Source: Emiliania huxleyi CCMP1516
Taxonomy: Eukaryota; Haptophyta; Isochrysidales; Noelaerhabdaceae
Assembly (NCBI RefSeq): GCF_000372725.1
Contig: NW_005200680.1
Location: 1 to 64,000, forward strand
DNA length: 64,000 bases
Direction of reading: 5' to 3'
The notes beneath the pieces were generated by a model. The model saw nothing but the letters and a program-made list of their open reading frames with translations. It was not told the DNA's origin and ran no database searches. Of the stretch, positions 1 through 8,663 are shown piece by piece (the stretch's first letter is position 1; each line of letters begins with the position of its first letter). Made by a program: the position numbers and the translations under genes.

Positions 1-1567
1 AGGGCGGCGGGCTGGGCGGCGGCGGGCTCGGCGGCGGTGGGCTCGGCGGCGGCGGCGATGGCGGCGGGGGTGAGGGCGGGGGCGAGGGCGGGGGTGGTGA
101 GGGCGGTGGCGGCGACGGAGGCGGCGGCGACGGTGGAGGAGGGCTCGGTGGTGGCGGTGATGGTGGCGGTGGAGAAGGGGGCGGCGGCATCGGCGGTGGC
201 GGCGATGGCGGTGGAGGCGAGGGCGGCGGCGGCGAGGGCGGCGGCGGACTGGGCGGTGGCGGCGAGGGAGGGGGCGGCGTCGGAGGCGAGGGAGGCGTCG
301 GAGGGGACGGAGGCGACGGCGGTGGTGACGGTGGGTAAGGAGCCTGCGGTGGTGACGGCGGAGATGGCGGTAGCGCCGGCGGTGACGGCGGTGGTGAAGG
401 TGGCGGCGGGCTGGGAGGCAAAGACGGAGGCGGCGACGGCGGCGACGGCGGCGGGAAGGGCGGGTAGACATACGAGCTGGTGTTGGAGATGAAGTTATAC
501 GGATCGGTGATGTTGGGCGAGAGGAGTGAAGCCAAGGCATCTCGCGCTATGGTTGTCTTGGCGTCGCCGCTTGCCATCGCGTCTTCGACGAGGTTGTCTT
601 GCGATGATGGCCTCACGATGGTTCGCATTTCGATGGCCACCGCCTGCAGCGTCGCCGACGAGACGCCCTCGACGGCGTCGAGGTCAGGGCCGTCCGCGAC
701 GAGGTGTGGACTACCTGGCTGTAGCATCACCTCCATGTTCCAGCTTGCCAGCGCGAGCGACCGCCGCTGAGCGCGCTCCTCGAGCAGTCGGCGGCTCGAC
801 GCCTGCTTGGTCGCGCTGCACCGGCTCCGGTCGTAGTCGGTGGAGAGCGTGTCGCACAGAACGCCCTCGAACTCGGTGTCGTCCTTGTCTCCTTGGTCTG
901 CAATCACCTCGACCCGCTGGAGCACGGCGATGGATACGGGCGCCGGCTGGCCCTGGTCGGTGATGCCCTTTACGATCTCATCGATAATCTCGTCGGCAGT
1001 CACCCGTCGGTCGCTGCGGAGAACCCCGCTGCTCAGATCGAGCACCACCTCGTTGTCGACCTCGGCCTCAAGCGGGGAGAATGGAGGCGGAGAGGGTGGC
1101 GGTGAGGGCAGCGGCGGTGGAGGTGGATTTGGAGCCAGCAGGCCGGACCCGTCTCCGCCGTCGCTTCGGCCGGGCGCAGACAGCCCGAGGCCGAGGCCCA
1201 GGCCCAGGATCCCCGCGAGTGCGACGCCCCCGAGGACGGCGACGAGGACGCGGCGGCTCCAGCGCCGGCCGCGCGGCGCCTGGACCGAGGCTTTCGGCAC
1301 CACATCTCCGACCGAGAGCCGGGGGATGCCCGACTCTGGGTCTCTGGCCATCGAGTCTGCAGCGGAGAGCCTGCCGAGCGCCTTGGGCCGTCGTCCGTGG
1401 CTGATCACGTGGCCGGTGGTGAACTTGCCATGGCGCTGCTGCTCCATAGCGATGGCGTCGACGCGCGAGAATGGCCTCCGCTGCGGTGGAAGGTTTCGGT
1501 TCATGTCGCCGACCGACAGGCGTCCCACCGTCGTCCGCCCTGCGTCGTCTGCTGACGGGTCCTCCAT
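1..1567 (-). CDS. Pro-rich type II membrane protein (C-terminus beyond left edge)
   Basis: One uninterrupted reading frame on the minus strand starts at the ATG at 1565-1567 (MEDPSADDAGRT) and is still open at base 1, giving more than 520 residues. Seen in order: a basic cytoplasmic-type N-terminus of about 90 residues; one hydrophobic helix encoded near 1200-1255 (VLVAVLGGVALAGILGLGLG); a short Pro-rich linker; a folded-looking segment of about 200 residues encoded at 480-1080; then a long Pro/Ser tract (PPSPPP type) from about 465 to the edge. This is the architecture of a type II membrane protein with an extracellular hydroxyproline-rich, pherophorin-like stalk, common in algae. The plus-strand Ala/Val-rich frames here are shadows of the Pro codons. 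I do not recognise the middle domain. Coding is supported by codon-phase conservation over 1.5 kb. Confidence 0.72.
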   Translation of the reverse strand, partial: MEDPSADDAGRTTVGRLSVGDMNRNLPPQRRPFSRVDAIAMEQQRHGKFTTGHVISHGRRPKALGRLSAADSMARDPESGIPRLSVGDVVPKASVQAPRGRRWSRRVLVAVLGGVALAGILGLGLGLGLSAPGRSDGGDGSGLLAPNPPPPPLPSPPPSPPPFSPLEAEVDNEVVLDLSSGVLRSDRRVTADEIIDEIVKGITDQGQPAPVSIAVLQRVEVIADQGDKDDTEFEGVLCDTLSTDYDRSRCSATKQASSRRLLEERAQRRSLALASWNMEVMLQPGSPHLVADGPDLDAVEGVSSATLQAVAIEMRTIVRPSSQDNLVEDAMASGDAKTTIARDALASLLSPNITDPYNFISNTSSYVYPPFPPPSPPSPPPSLPPSPPPPSPPPSPPALPPSPPSPPQAPYPPSPPPSPPSPPTPPSPPTPPPPSPPPPSPPPPSPPPPSPPPPSPPPPMPPPPSPPPPSPPPPSPPPPSPPPPSPPPPSPPPPSPPPSPPPPSPPPPSPPPPSPPPPSPPP

Positions 1568-2030
1568 AGTCGGTTGAGGTCGCCGCCCTCCTCGTGCCTC
1601 TTCCCAACGTTCTAGAGAGAGAGATTTTTGAGAGAGAGAGATTTTATGAGATTTTTAGCAATACCAAACAACTCTAACACTCACACGTCATTTGTTTTTT
1701 TTGGTTTCTATGTTTGCGATTTGTGGATTTTCTACTGCACTTTGTTTATTTATTTATTTCAACCTGCCCCTGCTATATCGTAGTGTGTGCGAGTGTCGTG
1801 TGTGATTTTTAGCAATACCAAACAAATCTAACGTTGTTGTCGTGTGTGTGTGTTGATGTGTTGTTTGCCGCTCAGCGTTTGCTGACTGTGCGGCTTTTAG
1901 CGTGTCGCGGTACTGTGTAGAGGACTGAGGACGAGAGGTGAGCGTCGCCGTTAGGTGCCCCCATGTTAACGGCGAAAGGGCCCGCCGCACGAAAAAGAAA
2001 CACGTAACGCGCCCCAGACCGTGCAGAGCC
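1568..2030. promoter_or_regulatory. Divergent intergenic region
   Basis: This is the 463-base gap between two divergently transcribed genes, clearly more AT-rich than the coding flanks. It holds GA-rich tracts (1613-1660), two copies of the element B motif (near 1651-1685 and at 1805-1838) and T-rich stretches. It must contain both promoters, but I see no convincing TATA box or defined motif. Confidence 0.4.
1795..1848 (+). repeat. Element B insertion with 10-bp direct repeats
   Basis: A 34-bp insert (1805-1838) beginning ATTTTTAGCAATACCAAAC is flanked by identical 10-bp copies of GTCGTGTGTG at 1795-1804 and 1839-1848. The same core recurs at 1651-1685, 26415-26511 (reverse), 27349-27394 and 54680-54722, each of the last three with its own flanking duplication. 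Confidence 0.6.
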
Positions 2031-3317
2031 ATGAGCGGCACACCTGGGCGCAAGACCCCGACGACGCTGCTGTCCCTGCCCGAAGACATCCTGCTCTACG
2101 TCTTACGGCATGCGGCTGCGGACGAGGAGACGTTTCATGTCACCGCCACGGAGCGATCGGCCGTGTGCAAGCCGTTTCGCGCTGCTGCCGCAGCTCTGCT
2201 TGTGCAGCACGACGCCGCCGCAGAGTGGTTGCCGATCCCAGGCGACAAGATGAAGAAGACGCGCTGGGAGTGCGCGGCGGCCTGGTCACGCACAGAACAG
2301 ATGAGGTCGACAGACCCCATTCTCTTGGCTGAGCTCAGAAGCGCTGAAGAGTCGACCGCTTATGAAGCGATCCCGAAGGGTGACAGCGACCGCTTAAACC
2401 CTCCAGCCAAGCTGCTCGCGTTCGTGGAAAAGCTATTCGATCTGGCCTGGCAAGGAGAGCTCAGCAGATCTGAACCAATCGATGCAGGCAATCTGTGGAT
2501 CGCGGCAAACTTGAATGCAGTCCAGGCGATGCAGTGGCGCCCGCCAGAGGGAAGCCGAGCTTGCGGCTTTCGAATGCATCTTCGCAGGCAGGCAGCGCAT
2601 GCGCTGGCGACGCTCTTCGAGGCCGATGCAATGCGCCTGCTGGTTGCCAGCAGACAGGCTGCCGAACATCGGTCTCTCTCTTGCCCGGACCCTCCGGATG
2701 AAAGATCCGAGCTCCAGTGTGCACGCGTGGAGGTCGGCGCAAGGGACGTGCAGCTGGCCGTGCGCATGTCTGGCAACGAAATTGATGGGCAGAGGAATGA
2801 TCTCTCTCCGCCCCTCAATGGGACTCCACAGCACGGGGGGTACAGCTGGCTCGAACGCTGTTGGGGTCAAACGGCGCAACTCGCTGAAATTCGGCGCATG
2901 CTCACGCTTTTGCCAGAGGAAACAGCCCGGCGAATCGTGCTTAGGCTCGCAAAACGTGCCGGCATCCTGCGACACACTGTCCCCATGGTGAATGCCGTTT
3001 GGCTCGAGCTCGGGCGGCGACTCGCGGCGAGGCTGCTTGCGGCGGGGCATGTGCTGCATTGCATCGCGATGAGCCAGGTTGACGACGATGAGGAGAGCGA
3101 CGAGCGAGACAGCGACGAGGAGAGTGTTCACCATGAGGAGGAGGAGGAGGAGGAGAGCGAGGAGGAAGACGGCGACGAGGAGGACGGCAACAAGGACGAC
3201 GCTCGCTGGGATGACACCCACTCCGAGTGGGTGCTGTTGCCTAGTTCCGAGATACTGGCACGCTTCTATGGTGTCAGTCTCTACGGCTGTAAGTTCCGAG
3301 ATGCCACAGACGCCTAG
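2031..3317 (+). CDS. F-box-like protein with acidic tail
   Basis: A single-exon frame of 428 residues. The ATG at 2031 follows a GC-rich leader; the frame is open for 31 codons upstream but has no ATG there. Residues about 12-40 (LLSLPEDILLYVLRHAA) resemble the start of an F-box, which binds Skp1 in SCF ubiquitin ligases and presents substrates. The middle is mostly helical without a recognised repeat. Residues about 350-400 are a run of Asp/Glu with short KD/HH interruptions, after which about 30 residues close the protein. F-box assignment is inference from a short hydrophobic pattern; an alternative is a generic alpha-helical nuclear protein. Confidence 0.6.
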   Translation: MSGTPGRKTPTTLLSLPEDILLYVLRHAAADEETFHVTATERSAVCKPFRAAAAALLVQHDAAAEWLPIPGDKMKKTRWECAAAWSRTEQMRSTDPILLAELRSAEESTAYEAIPKGDSDRLNPPAKLLAFVEKLFDLAWQGELSRSEPIDAGNLWIAANLNAVQAMQWRPPEGSRACGFRMHLRRQAAHALATLFEADAMRLLVASRQAAEHRSLSCPDPPDERSELQCARVEVGARDVQLAVRMSGNEIDGQRNDLSPPLNGTPQHGGYSWLERCWGQTAQLAEIRRMLTLLPEETARRIVLRLAKRAGILRHTVPMVNAVWLELGRRLAARLLAAGHVLHCIAMSQVDDDEESDERDSDEESVHHEEEEEEESEEEDGDEEDGNKDDARWDDTHSEWVLLPSSEILARFYGVSLYGCKFRDATDA

Positions 3318-3540
3318 TCTCGTATAGGTACAGCATGAGGCACTTAAAAGAGATTTTTTTACTTTTGATTTCACGCTGGCTCTCTCCAGACTAGTGACTA
3401 CACACTGGCGGCGGGGCGGGTGACGGTAGGCCGCCACCACTGCAGACAGCCCCTCCCGACGGGGACGCCACCACCCTCGCCCGGGGATCTACAAAGCTGT
3501 CTTAAGGTCCGACAGGTTCGGCACCGGGCACCGCCTCGGT

Positions 3541-3568
3541 ATACAAAATGCGCCTGCGGGCGGACCCT
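3541..3568 (+). repeat. Dispersed repeat F, copy 1
   Basis: TATACAAAATGCGCCTG followed by CGGGCGGACC occurs here and again at about 60672-60701 downstream of the second RCC1 gene. It supplies an ATG that opens a long frame but is probably not a real start codon. Confidence 0.45.
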
Positions 3569-3949
3569 TACAGATCACAGATAGGATCACACTTCGCGGC
3601 ACGGGTGTGCTGTGGGTGCTGGGCTGCTGGCCGGGGCGCCGCGAGAGATTTTGGTGTATTTTTTTATGGATTATGTTTCGAAAATTCGCCCGCTCGCCGT
3701 CATCATCAGGCGGAGTGGCGGCGGTCCGGGAGGAGCTGGTGGAGCACTTGGCTCTTGGGAGAGCACTTGGACGGCCATTTCTTCTGTTCGCAGCGGGGGT
3801 GGGCCACAACCATAGCACGTTGCTGCACGCCACTCGCGCTGCACTCCGGCGCCGCTGACAGTCTCTGTGACACGTGGACACACTGCACGGTAAGGTGCAT
3901 CGCCCTAACTACTGAGGGCCTCGCGGATGGCATCTGCACTGCCACCATT

Positions 3950-4582
3950 ATGCGCGTTCGCATGCGAACCCTTCGCGAGACGATGTCTCTGAACCTTGGC
4001 GTCCGGACCAGTGATTTGACAGCGGCCCTTTCTAAGCGCAGATTCGACATCCTCTACGTTTCCGGCCACGGCGCCGACAAGAAGCGGGGGGGCGGGATCG
4101 TCTTTGCGGGCGCGAACAAGGCTGGCAAGCTGCACTCCCTCTCCGCGAAAGCCCTCGGGGAAAGGCTCTGCAGCAGCGGGGCGTGGCCCAAGCTGATCTA
4201 CCTCGACTTTTGCGAGTCGGACGCGTTTGCGGCGGAGCTTCGGCAGACCTTTGCGACGAGGGGCGCGGCCGGAAGCTGCATCGTCGCGTGGTCGACACGC
4301 GCGCTTGACAGCGCCTGCTTTCTCTTCTGCAGCGCATTCTTCTCGCACTTTGCCGCGTGCGTCCCGCGAGAGCGGCAAGGCCACCACCCCGACATCAGCT
4401 TGCTTGACTTCGACCGCGCCATCGCGCAAGCGTTCGACAAGGGCAAGAGGGCGATGGAGGAGGAGTATGAGTGCCGGGACCTCGACGACCCAGATGGGGC
4501 CTCATTGGCCCCGGGGTGCAAGCCGGGAGGAGGGATGCCGGTGCTCTCCTGGCCAGTGGATGAGGAGATCGAGGCTGCGTGA
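3950..4582 (+). CDS. CHAT-domain (caspase-fold) protein, 5' end uncertain
   Basis: The frame from the ATG at 3950 (context CACCATTATGC) gives 210 residues; the same frame is open back to 3548, but that upstream ATG lies inside a dispersed repeat (see 60672) and the intervening sequence looks non-coding. The core shows the paired motifs of CHAT peptidases: FDILYVSGHG with the candidate catalytic His, and PKLIYLDFCES with the candidate catalytic Cys about 60 residues later, followed by a helix with VAWSTRALDSA. CHAT proteins are clan CD cysteine peptidases related to caspases and separases. No N-terminal TPR or signalling domain is visible, so an upstream exon may be missing. Substrate unknown. 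Family assignment rests on motif spacing, not alignment. Confidence 0.55.
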   Translation: MRVRMRTLRETMSLNLGVRTSDLTAALSKRRFDILYVSGHGADKKRGGGIVFAGANKAGKLHSLSAKALGERLCSSGAWPKLIYLDFCESDAFAAELRQTFATRGAAGSCIVAWSTRALDSACFLFCSAFFSHFAACVPRERQGHHPDISLLDFDRAIAQAFDKGKRAMEEEYECRDLDDPDGASLAPGCKPGGGMPVLSWPVDEEIEAA

Positions 4583-4750
4583 TAACCACGCAGAGCGTGT
4601 GTTTTTCAGCAGCACCCTCCGAGCCCGGTGCGGCCTCGTATATGTGTCGCATATCCGCCACATATCTCGAGTGTGACGTGACTGGTGCAGCCAAATGCCA
4701 AGATCTCAATGGAGTATACCTCTTATAACAATCGTCACATGGAGCGCCCC

Positions 4751-4819
4751 ATATGGACCCCACCACCTCGTGTGTGTGGAGAAGTTTACCTTACCTTACC
4801 TTACCTTACCATATGGACC
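4751..4819 (+). repeat. Element A (51 bp) with 9-bp direct repeats
   Basis: The insert 4760-4810 begins CCACCACCTCGTG, contains GTGTGTGGAGAAGTTTACC and ends in five TTACC units. It is bracketed by ATATGGACC at 4751-4759 and 4811-4819. Related copies lie at 22841-22884 (reverse) and 59834-59878. Nothing else is seen in the 4583-4885 gap. Confidence 0.6.
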
Positions 4820-4885
4820 GCAATGTTTTGCGCCAGAGCGCCCGCCCGCGCCCCCCGCTCTCTCTACTCAATAAACGTCAGCCGG

Positions 4886-5518
4886 TCACCCACCTTCGTC
4901 TTCATGAGCCGCTCGAGGATGTGGCGCCGCTGTGCCGGCGGCCGCTTCCCGCGCCGCCGCCTCCTCCGCAGTCTCCGCCGTCTCCTCCGCCTCGGCGTCG
5001 CGCTCTCTCTCCAACTCGCGAATGATCTCTCGGAAGACCCGGTTGTGCATCGCGCCGCCCGGCGGCTGCTGACCGGCGTATGATCGCTCGGCGATGTTTC
5101 GCTCGCGAACGTAGTCGATAGCCTCGTTAGCCGACATACTCCTGTGCAAGACGGCAAAAGCGCAGCAGATCGCGCAGGAGCGGTTCTGGCCCCACGCGCA
5201 GTGGACGAGGACGGACTTGCCCGCGGCCACAGCAGCCGCTACGCACTCGGCGCCCTCGAGGATGCACCGCTTCGCAAAGGCGACGCCCGCCGCAGTCTCG
5301 CTGCCCTGGCCGTCGGCAAACATGATAGCGTGAGTCGTCAGCTCGGGCTGCCTCGCGCCCGTCCTGCAACTTCGCGGCGGAACGGTCGAGACCACGACGT
5401 CGAAGCTGCCGACCGACGGCGCGATCTCGTTGCCGACCCAGAGGAGCGGCGAGATGCGCGGGAGGTGCGAGACGCCGGGCGAGTCGGCGCAGCCGGGTCC
5501 GATGTTCGCGTCCCACAT
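4886..5518 (-). CDS. Dual-specificity protein phosphatase
   Basis: 210 residues from the ATG at 5516-5518; an in-frame GTG 18 bases upstream is not used. The Cys-based phosphatase signature HCX5R is seen as VLVHCAWGQNRSCAICCA, followed by the typical helix (SANEAIDYVRERN), and the N-terminal part has the DSP-like strand RISPLLWVGNEIA. The general acid loop is not certain: an Asp in IMFADGQ is a candidate. The last 45 residues are Glu/Ala-rich coiled coil. Members dephosphorylate Ser/Thr/Tyr of MAP kinases or other substrates; which one applies here is unknown. Length fits a compact atypical DUSP with a tail. Confidence 0.8.
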   Translation of the reverse strand: MWDANIGPGCADSPGVSHLPRISPLLWVGNEIAPSVGSFDVVVSTVPPRSCRTGARQPELTTHAIMFADGQGSETAAGVAFAKRCILEGAECVAAAVAAGKSVLVHCAWGQNRSCAICCAFAVLHRSMSANEAIDYVRERNIAERSYAGQQPPGGAMHNRVFREIIRELERERDAEAEETAETAEEAAAREAAAGTAAPHPRAAHEDEGG

Positions 5519-5893
5519 CACAGCGGTTCGGGACACACGGCAGCTGCGAAAAAGAATCTTACAACTAAACTCCCGAAAAAGAAATCCGCTGCCGCTGCGG
5601 AGAAATCCGCTGTGCCTCGCCCATCTCTCCCTGAGATGACTGCTCTATTTATTTATTTATTACGATTCACGGCATGGAGGGTGCGCCACGCTGAACGTAG
5701 AGCCGAACGGGAGGAAGCCGGGGAAGAAGACTCCGAGGAGGACGAAACACCGACCGGTGGTAATCCCGTCGTCAGCTGTAACGATGCACCCGAAGGGGAC
5801 CCCAGCGCCAACACCGACCGTGGAGGTACAAGTGTTCGAAGAGAGAGAGTCGACCTGAGCAACGATATGACTTGGCGGCAAATGATCGCAGTG
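5519..5893. other. Intergenic, nothing recognised
   Basis: Upstream flank of the phosphatase gene. It contains a TATTTATTTATTTATT tract at about 5645-5660 and no frame I would call coding. Confidence 0.4.
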
Positions 5894-6669
5894 GGAAGGC
5901 CCCCGCACGGGGGGTCCCGGCCGACGTCATGATCGTCCGGACGCGGCCCTCCGTACACGGAAACAGGATACTGAAGGCATTCCCGAACTCAAAACAGGGT
6001 ACCAAGGGCAGATATGAGCTCAGCTCAGTGAGATCTAGCTGCACATACCCTTAGTATCCAGAATAGTCCAGTCTGAAAAAAGTCGGTCTGGCTGTCTGCA
6101 GAGCCCCCGCGGCGCGCGGGCACGCCTGGTCCTTTCGCGGCGGCGAGGAGGGAGCGAGCGCCGAGAGCAGCGTCAATCCTGTGTGCGAGGGGGGGGGGAA
6201 GACACTTATGCTCGTAGGTCAGGGAGGTGTAGATGGCCGGTGTGCCTGCAACCCACGGCCGCCCAAGCCGGTGTCTTTATTCAACGCACAGTGTGCGTGG
6301 CAGGAACGACAACGATAGTGGTGGCGCAACTTCGCCGGTCCCGTTCACTGCTTGAAAAGGCTGCACAGAGCGCAGTATGAGTTCGGGCGTTGGCCTATTC
6401 AGACTGCGGGGGCAAACGCATACGCCACAACCACGCTCCAGACCGCGCTGCTGATCCGGCAAATTGGAGGACCTTGTGCCTCTCGGCTTCTCCTATGCGT
6501 GATGCCAGCAGAAAGGACGCTGATTCATGCTCAAATGCGGCACTGCGTATCTTCGAAACACTGTTCACACTTGGAAAACTCATCGGATTTGGGCCACTTG
6601 CCTGGGCGACCCCAGACCCTTGGCGGACGATCATGACGTCGGCCGGGACCCCCCGTGCGGGGGCCTTCC
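5894..6669. mobile_element. 776-bp element with 46-bp perfect terminal inverted repeats and 6-bp TSD
   Basis: Bases 5894-5939 (starting GGAAGGCCCCCGCACGGGGG) are the exact reverse complement of 6624-6669. Immediately outside, GCAGTG occurs at 5888-5893 and 6670-6675, a 6-bp target-site duplication. The interior has no convincing transposase frame, so this is a non-autonomous, MITE-like DNA element. The inverted repeats are themselves partly self-complementary (CCCCC-GCAC-GGGGG), a possible transposase-binding hairpin. Confidence 0.8.
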
Positions 6670-6814
6670 GCAGTGGGCGTCAGAAGAGTCGTCCTTGCGC
6701 GAGGAGAGCTCGATAAACTCGAGGGGCCAAAATATGCCGCGAGCAGGGCAGAGTTGCGCCGAAAGGCGGGAGAAGCCGCGAGAGCAAGGGATCGGCAGGC
6801 GGCGGCGGCTCGCA

Positions 6815-8144
6815 GCCGGCACCAACTTGATTCCCGGATCGGCGTCTCACGGCCGGGTCGCGGGACGGGGAGGGAGGGGGGTCGATCCGTAAATCCGTAA
6901 ATCCGTAAATTTGTAACCAAAAGCCACCAGGGAGTCCCCCACGCCCACCGCACCCAGCTACCAGGCAGGCAGAGACTCAGCGCTCGCGACATGCTGAGAA
7001 GCCGGGGGCTGGCCTCTCCAATGCTCGCGCAGCGCTGCGCGCAGCGCGCTCTCCGGGGTCCGGGCGGCCCACACGGTGGGAGGGTCGACGACCGTACGAC
7101 TGTAACGCTACGTATATCTCTTAACAATCACTTGTTCGCGCTTGCGCTGCGCCTCTGCGAGTGCGTCGATCAACCCCTCACGCGTGCGCATAATCCCCTC
7201 CATCTTGTCGTACAGCCTTGACCTCTCTGCCTCTGCGGCATCAGCGCGCCTCGCCTCTGCCTCCATCGAAATCTGCAGCGCGTCGAGCTGCTCGCGCAGC
7301 TCGGCCTGCATCTTGGCCCGCATCTCGCCGATACGCCACTCACACTCAGCTCGAGCTGCATGATTTGCCTGGTCGGCCATCCGCTCAGCCGCTTTTGATG
7401 TCGCGTTTAGCAGCCTGCTGCGCTGTCCTCAGGTTGTCGCAGTCGGAGCGCCTCAGCTCTTGTGCCGCAGCAAGCTCATCCCGCGCCGACGCGAGCGCCT
7501 TCTTCATAGCGTTCGCAGAGCGCTGCTCAGAAGCGAGCTCCTTGGTCTGTGACCGCAACTTCTCTTCCAACTCCTGCCGGAGCAGCATCTCAGCACTCGC
7601 ACTACTCGCGGCTGCATGGATGTCCGAGCCCTTTAGCGTGGTTTGCGCGTCTGTGCTGACGAGAGTGCGGGAGATGCTGCCCTCGTGCTGAACAGAGATT
7701 GCGCCAGCGGTAGCAGTGCTGCTTTGGCACACAACAACATTGCTCGTGGCCGAGCTGGCATAAACCGCCGCACCAGCCTCTGCGGCTGCAGCGGTGCTTC
7801 GGATCGCGTCGAGCACCGCGCCTGTATCGTGCATGAGCACAGTCTCGAACATACTGAGGTTGGCTATTCCGAGTTCGTTGAGCAGGCGCTCCAGCACAAT
7901 GCTGAGCTGCGTCGGTCGGTGCCATTTGTCGACGTGTCCAAGGGAACGGACGTCGCCGAAAGTCCTTCCGAAAGTACGTCTAACGCCTCCTGCTAGCTGG
8001 GGCACGCTCCCATGCGGCTGGGGGCCGCTCTCCAGCTCGATTAGGGCGCTTTTCGCGCGATTTTACGGAATTACGGATTGGAGGGGGGTGGCGGCACATA
8101 GGGGGAGGGGGAGACGCCGATCCGGGAATCAAGTTGGTGCCGGC
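6815..8144. mobile_element. Second inverted-repeat element enclosing a coiled-coil gene
   Basis: Bases from 6815 (GCCGGCACCAACTTGATTCC, then CGGATCGGCGTCTC) reappear in reverse complement ending at about 8144. Similarity continues inwards, with gaps, to ATCCGTAAATCCGTAA on the left and its counterpart near 8070 on the right. No clear target-site duplication is visible. The enclosed DNA carries the minus-strand coiled-coil frames at 7108-8005. An imperfect match to the repeat end (GCCGGCACC-T-AACTTGATTCCC) also occurs near 59308. Confidence 0.55.
7108..8005 (-). CDS. Coiled-coil protein inside the inverted-repeat element, frame-broken
   Basis: Two minus-strand frames abut. The first (8005 down to 7385; open a little further upstream but without an ATG) encodes about 206 residues ending in a heptad-rich helix (LRQELEEKLRSQTKELASE). 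It stops at 7385-7387; the second (7380 down to 7108, starting MADQANHAARAECEWRIGEM) continues the same kind of coiled coil for 90 residues. Reading the second frame backwards across the stop also gives helical sequence (NATSKAAERMADQ), so the two were probably one protein separated by an indel or an unseen intron. No transposase motif is seen. Its position between inverted repeats suggests cargo or an element-encoded protein; function unknown. Confidence 0.45.
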
Positions 8145-8146
8145 AG

Positions 8147-8663
8147 GATGAGGCAGACGAGAGCGACGCGACAGAGGAGGAAGCGACAGGAGGGAGAACG
8201 ACGAGAGTGGGACGACCGCGAGGTGGCATGAAGGTTGCAGCGAGAATCGGCGAGGGACTGCGAAGGGAGATAGAAAGAGGCAGACGACCAAGGGTTTAAA
8301 GGGTGGGCGACGGCTAGCACCACACTCCTCTCCTTAAAATCCCTGTGTGGTGGCAGCGGCGTGCCGTCCTCCCATCCCTCCCTTGCTTGGGTTGTCTGTT
8401 TTCTTTCTTTCTTTTACACACGATGCCGTCCTCCCATCCCTCCCTTGGGTGTCTGTTTTCTTTCTTTCTTTTACGCACACACGAGACTCGATTCGCCCCC
8501 AAGCCAGTGCCCAAGCTCTTTGTAGCGATGTACATGAAGCCTCTCTAAAACATGTGCATGTGCATGCAGTACGCCGGTTGAGGAACTGAAACGAAAACTG
8601 ATCCACAAACTCTGTTTCCTGAAAATCGCTGATAAAGTCTCACCATCTCGAGCCACGCGCTCC
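8147..8663. other. Intergenic with pyrimidine-rich duplication
   Basis: A segment near 8365-8475 contains two copies of CTCCCATCCCTCCCTTG followed by TTTTCTTTCTTTCTTTTAC; the same pair of motifs recurs at about 38630-38672. Otherwise nothing recognised; this is the 3' flank of the BRWD-like gene. Confidence 0.4.

Noticed and set aside
3548..3949. Upstream extension of the CHAT gene to ATG 3548
   Set aside because: The ATG lies in a dispersed repeat also found at 60672, and the first 130 residues look non-coding (Trp/Cys/Arg-rich).
4840..5030. Plus-strand ORF near 4753-5025
   Set aside because: Antisense to the Glu/Ala tail of the phosphatase.
6834..6905. Possible tRNA-like sequence near TTGATTCCCGG
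   Set aside because: No acceptor stem or anticodon arm can be drawn; the string belongs to an inverted repeat.
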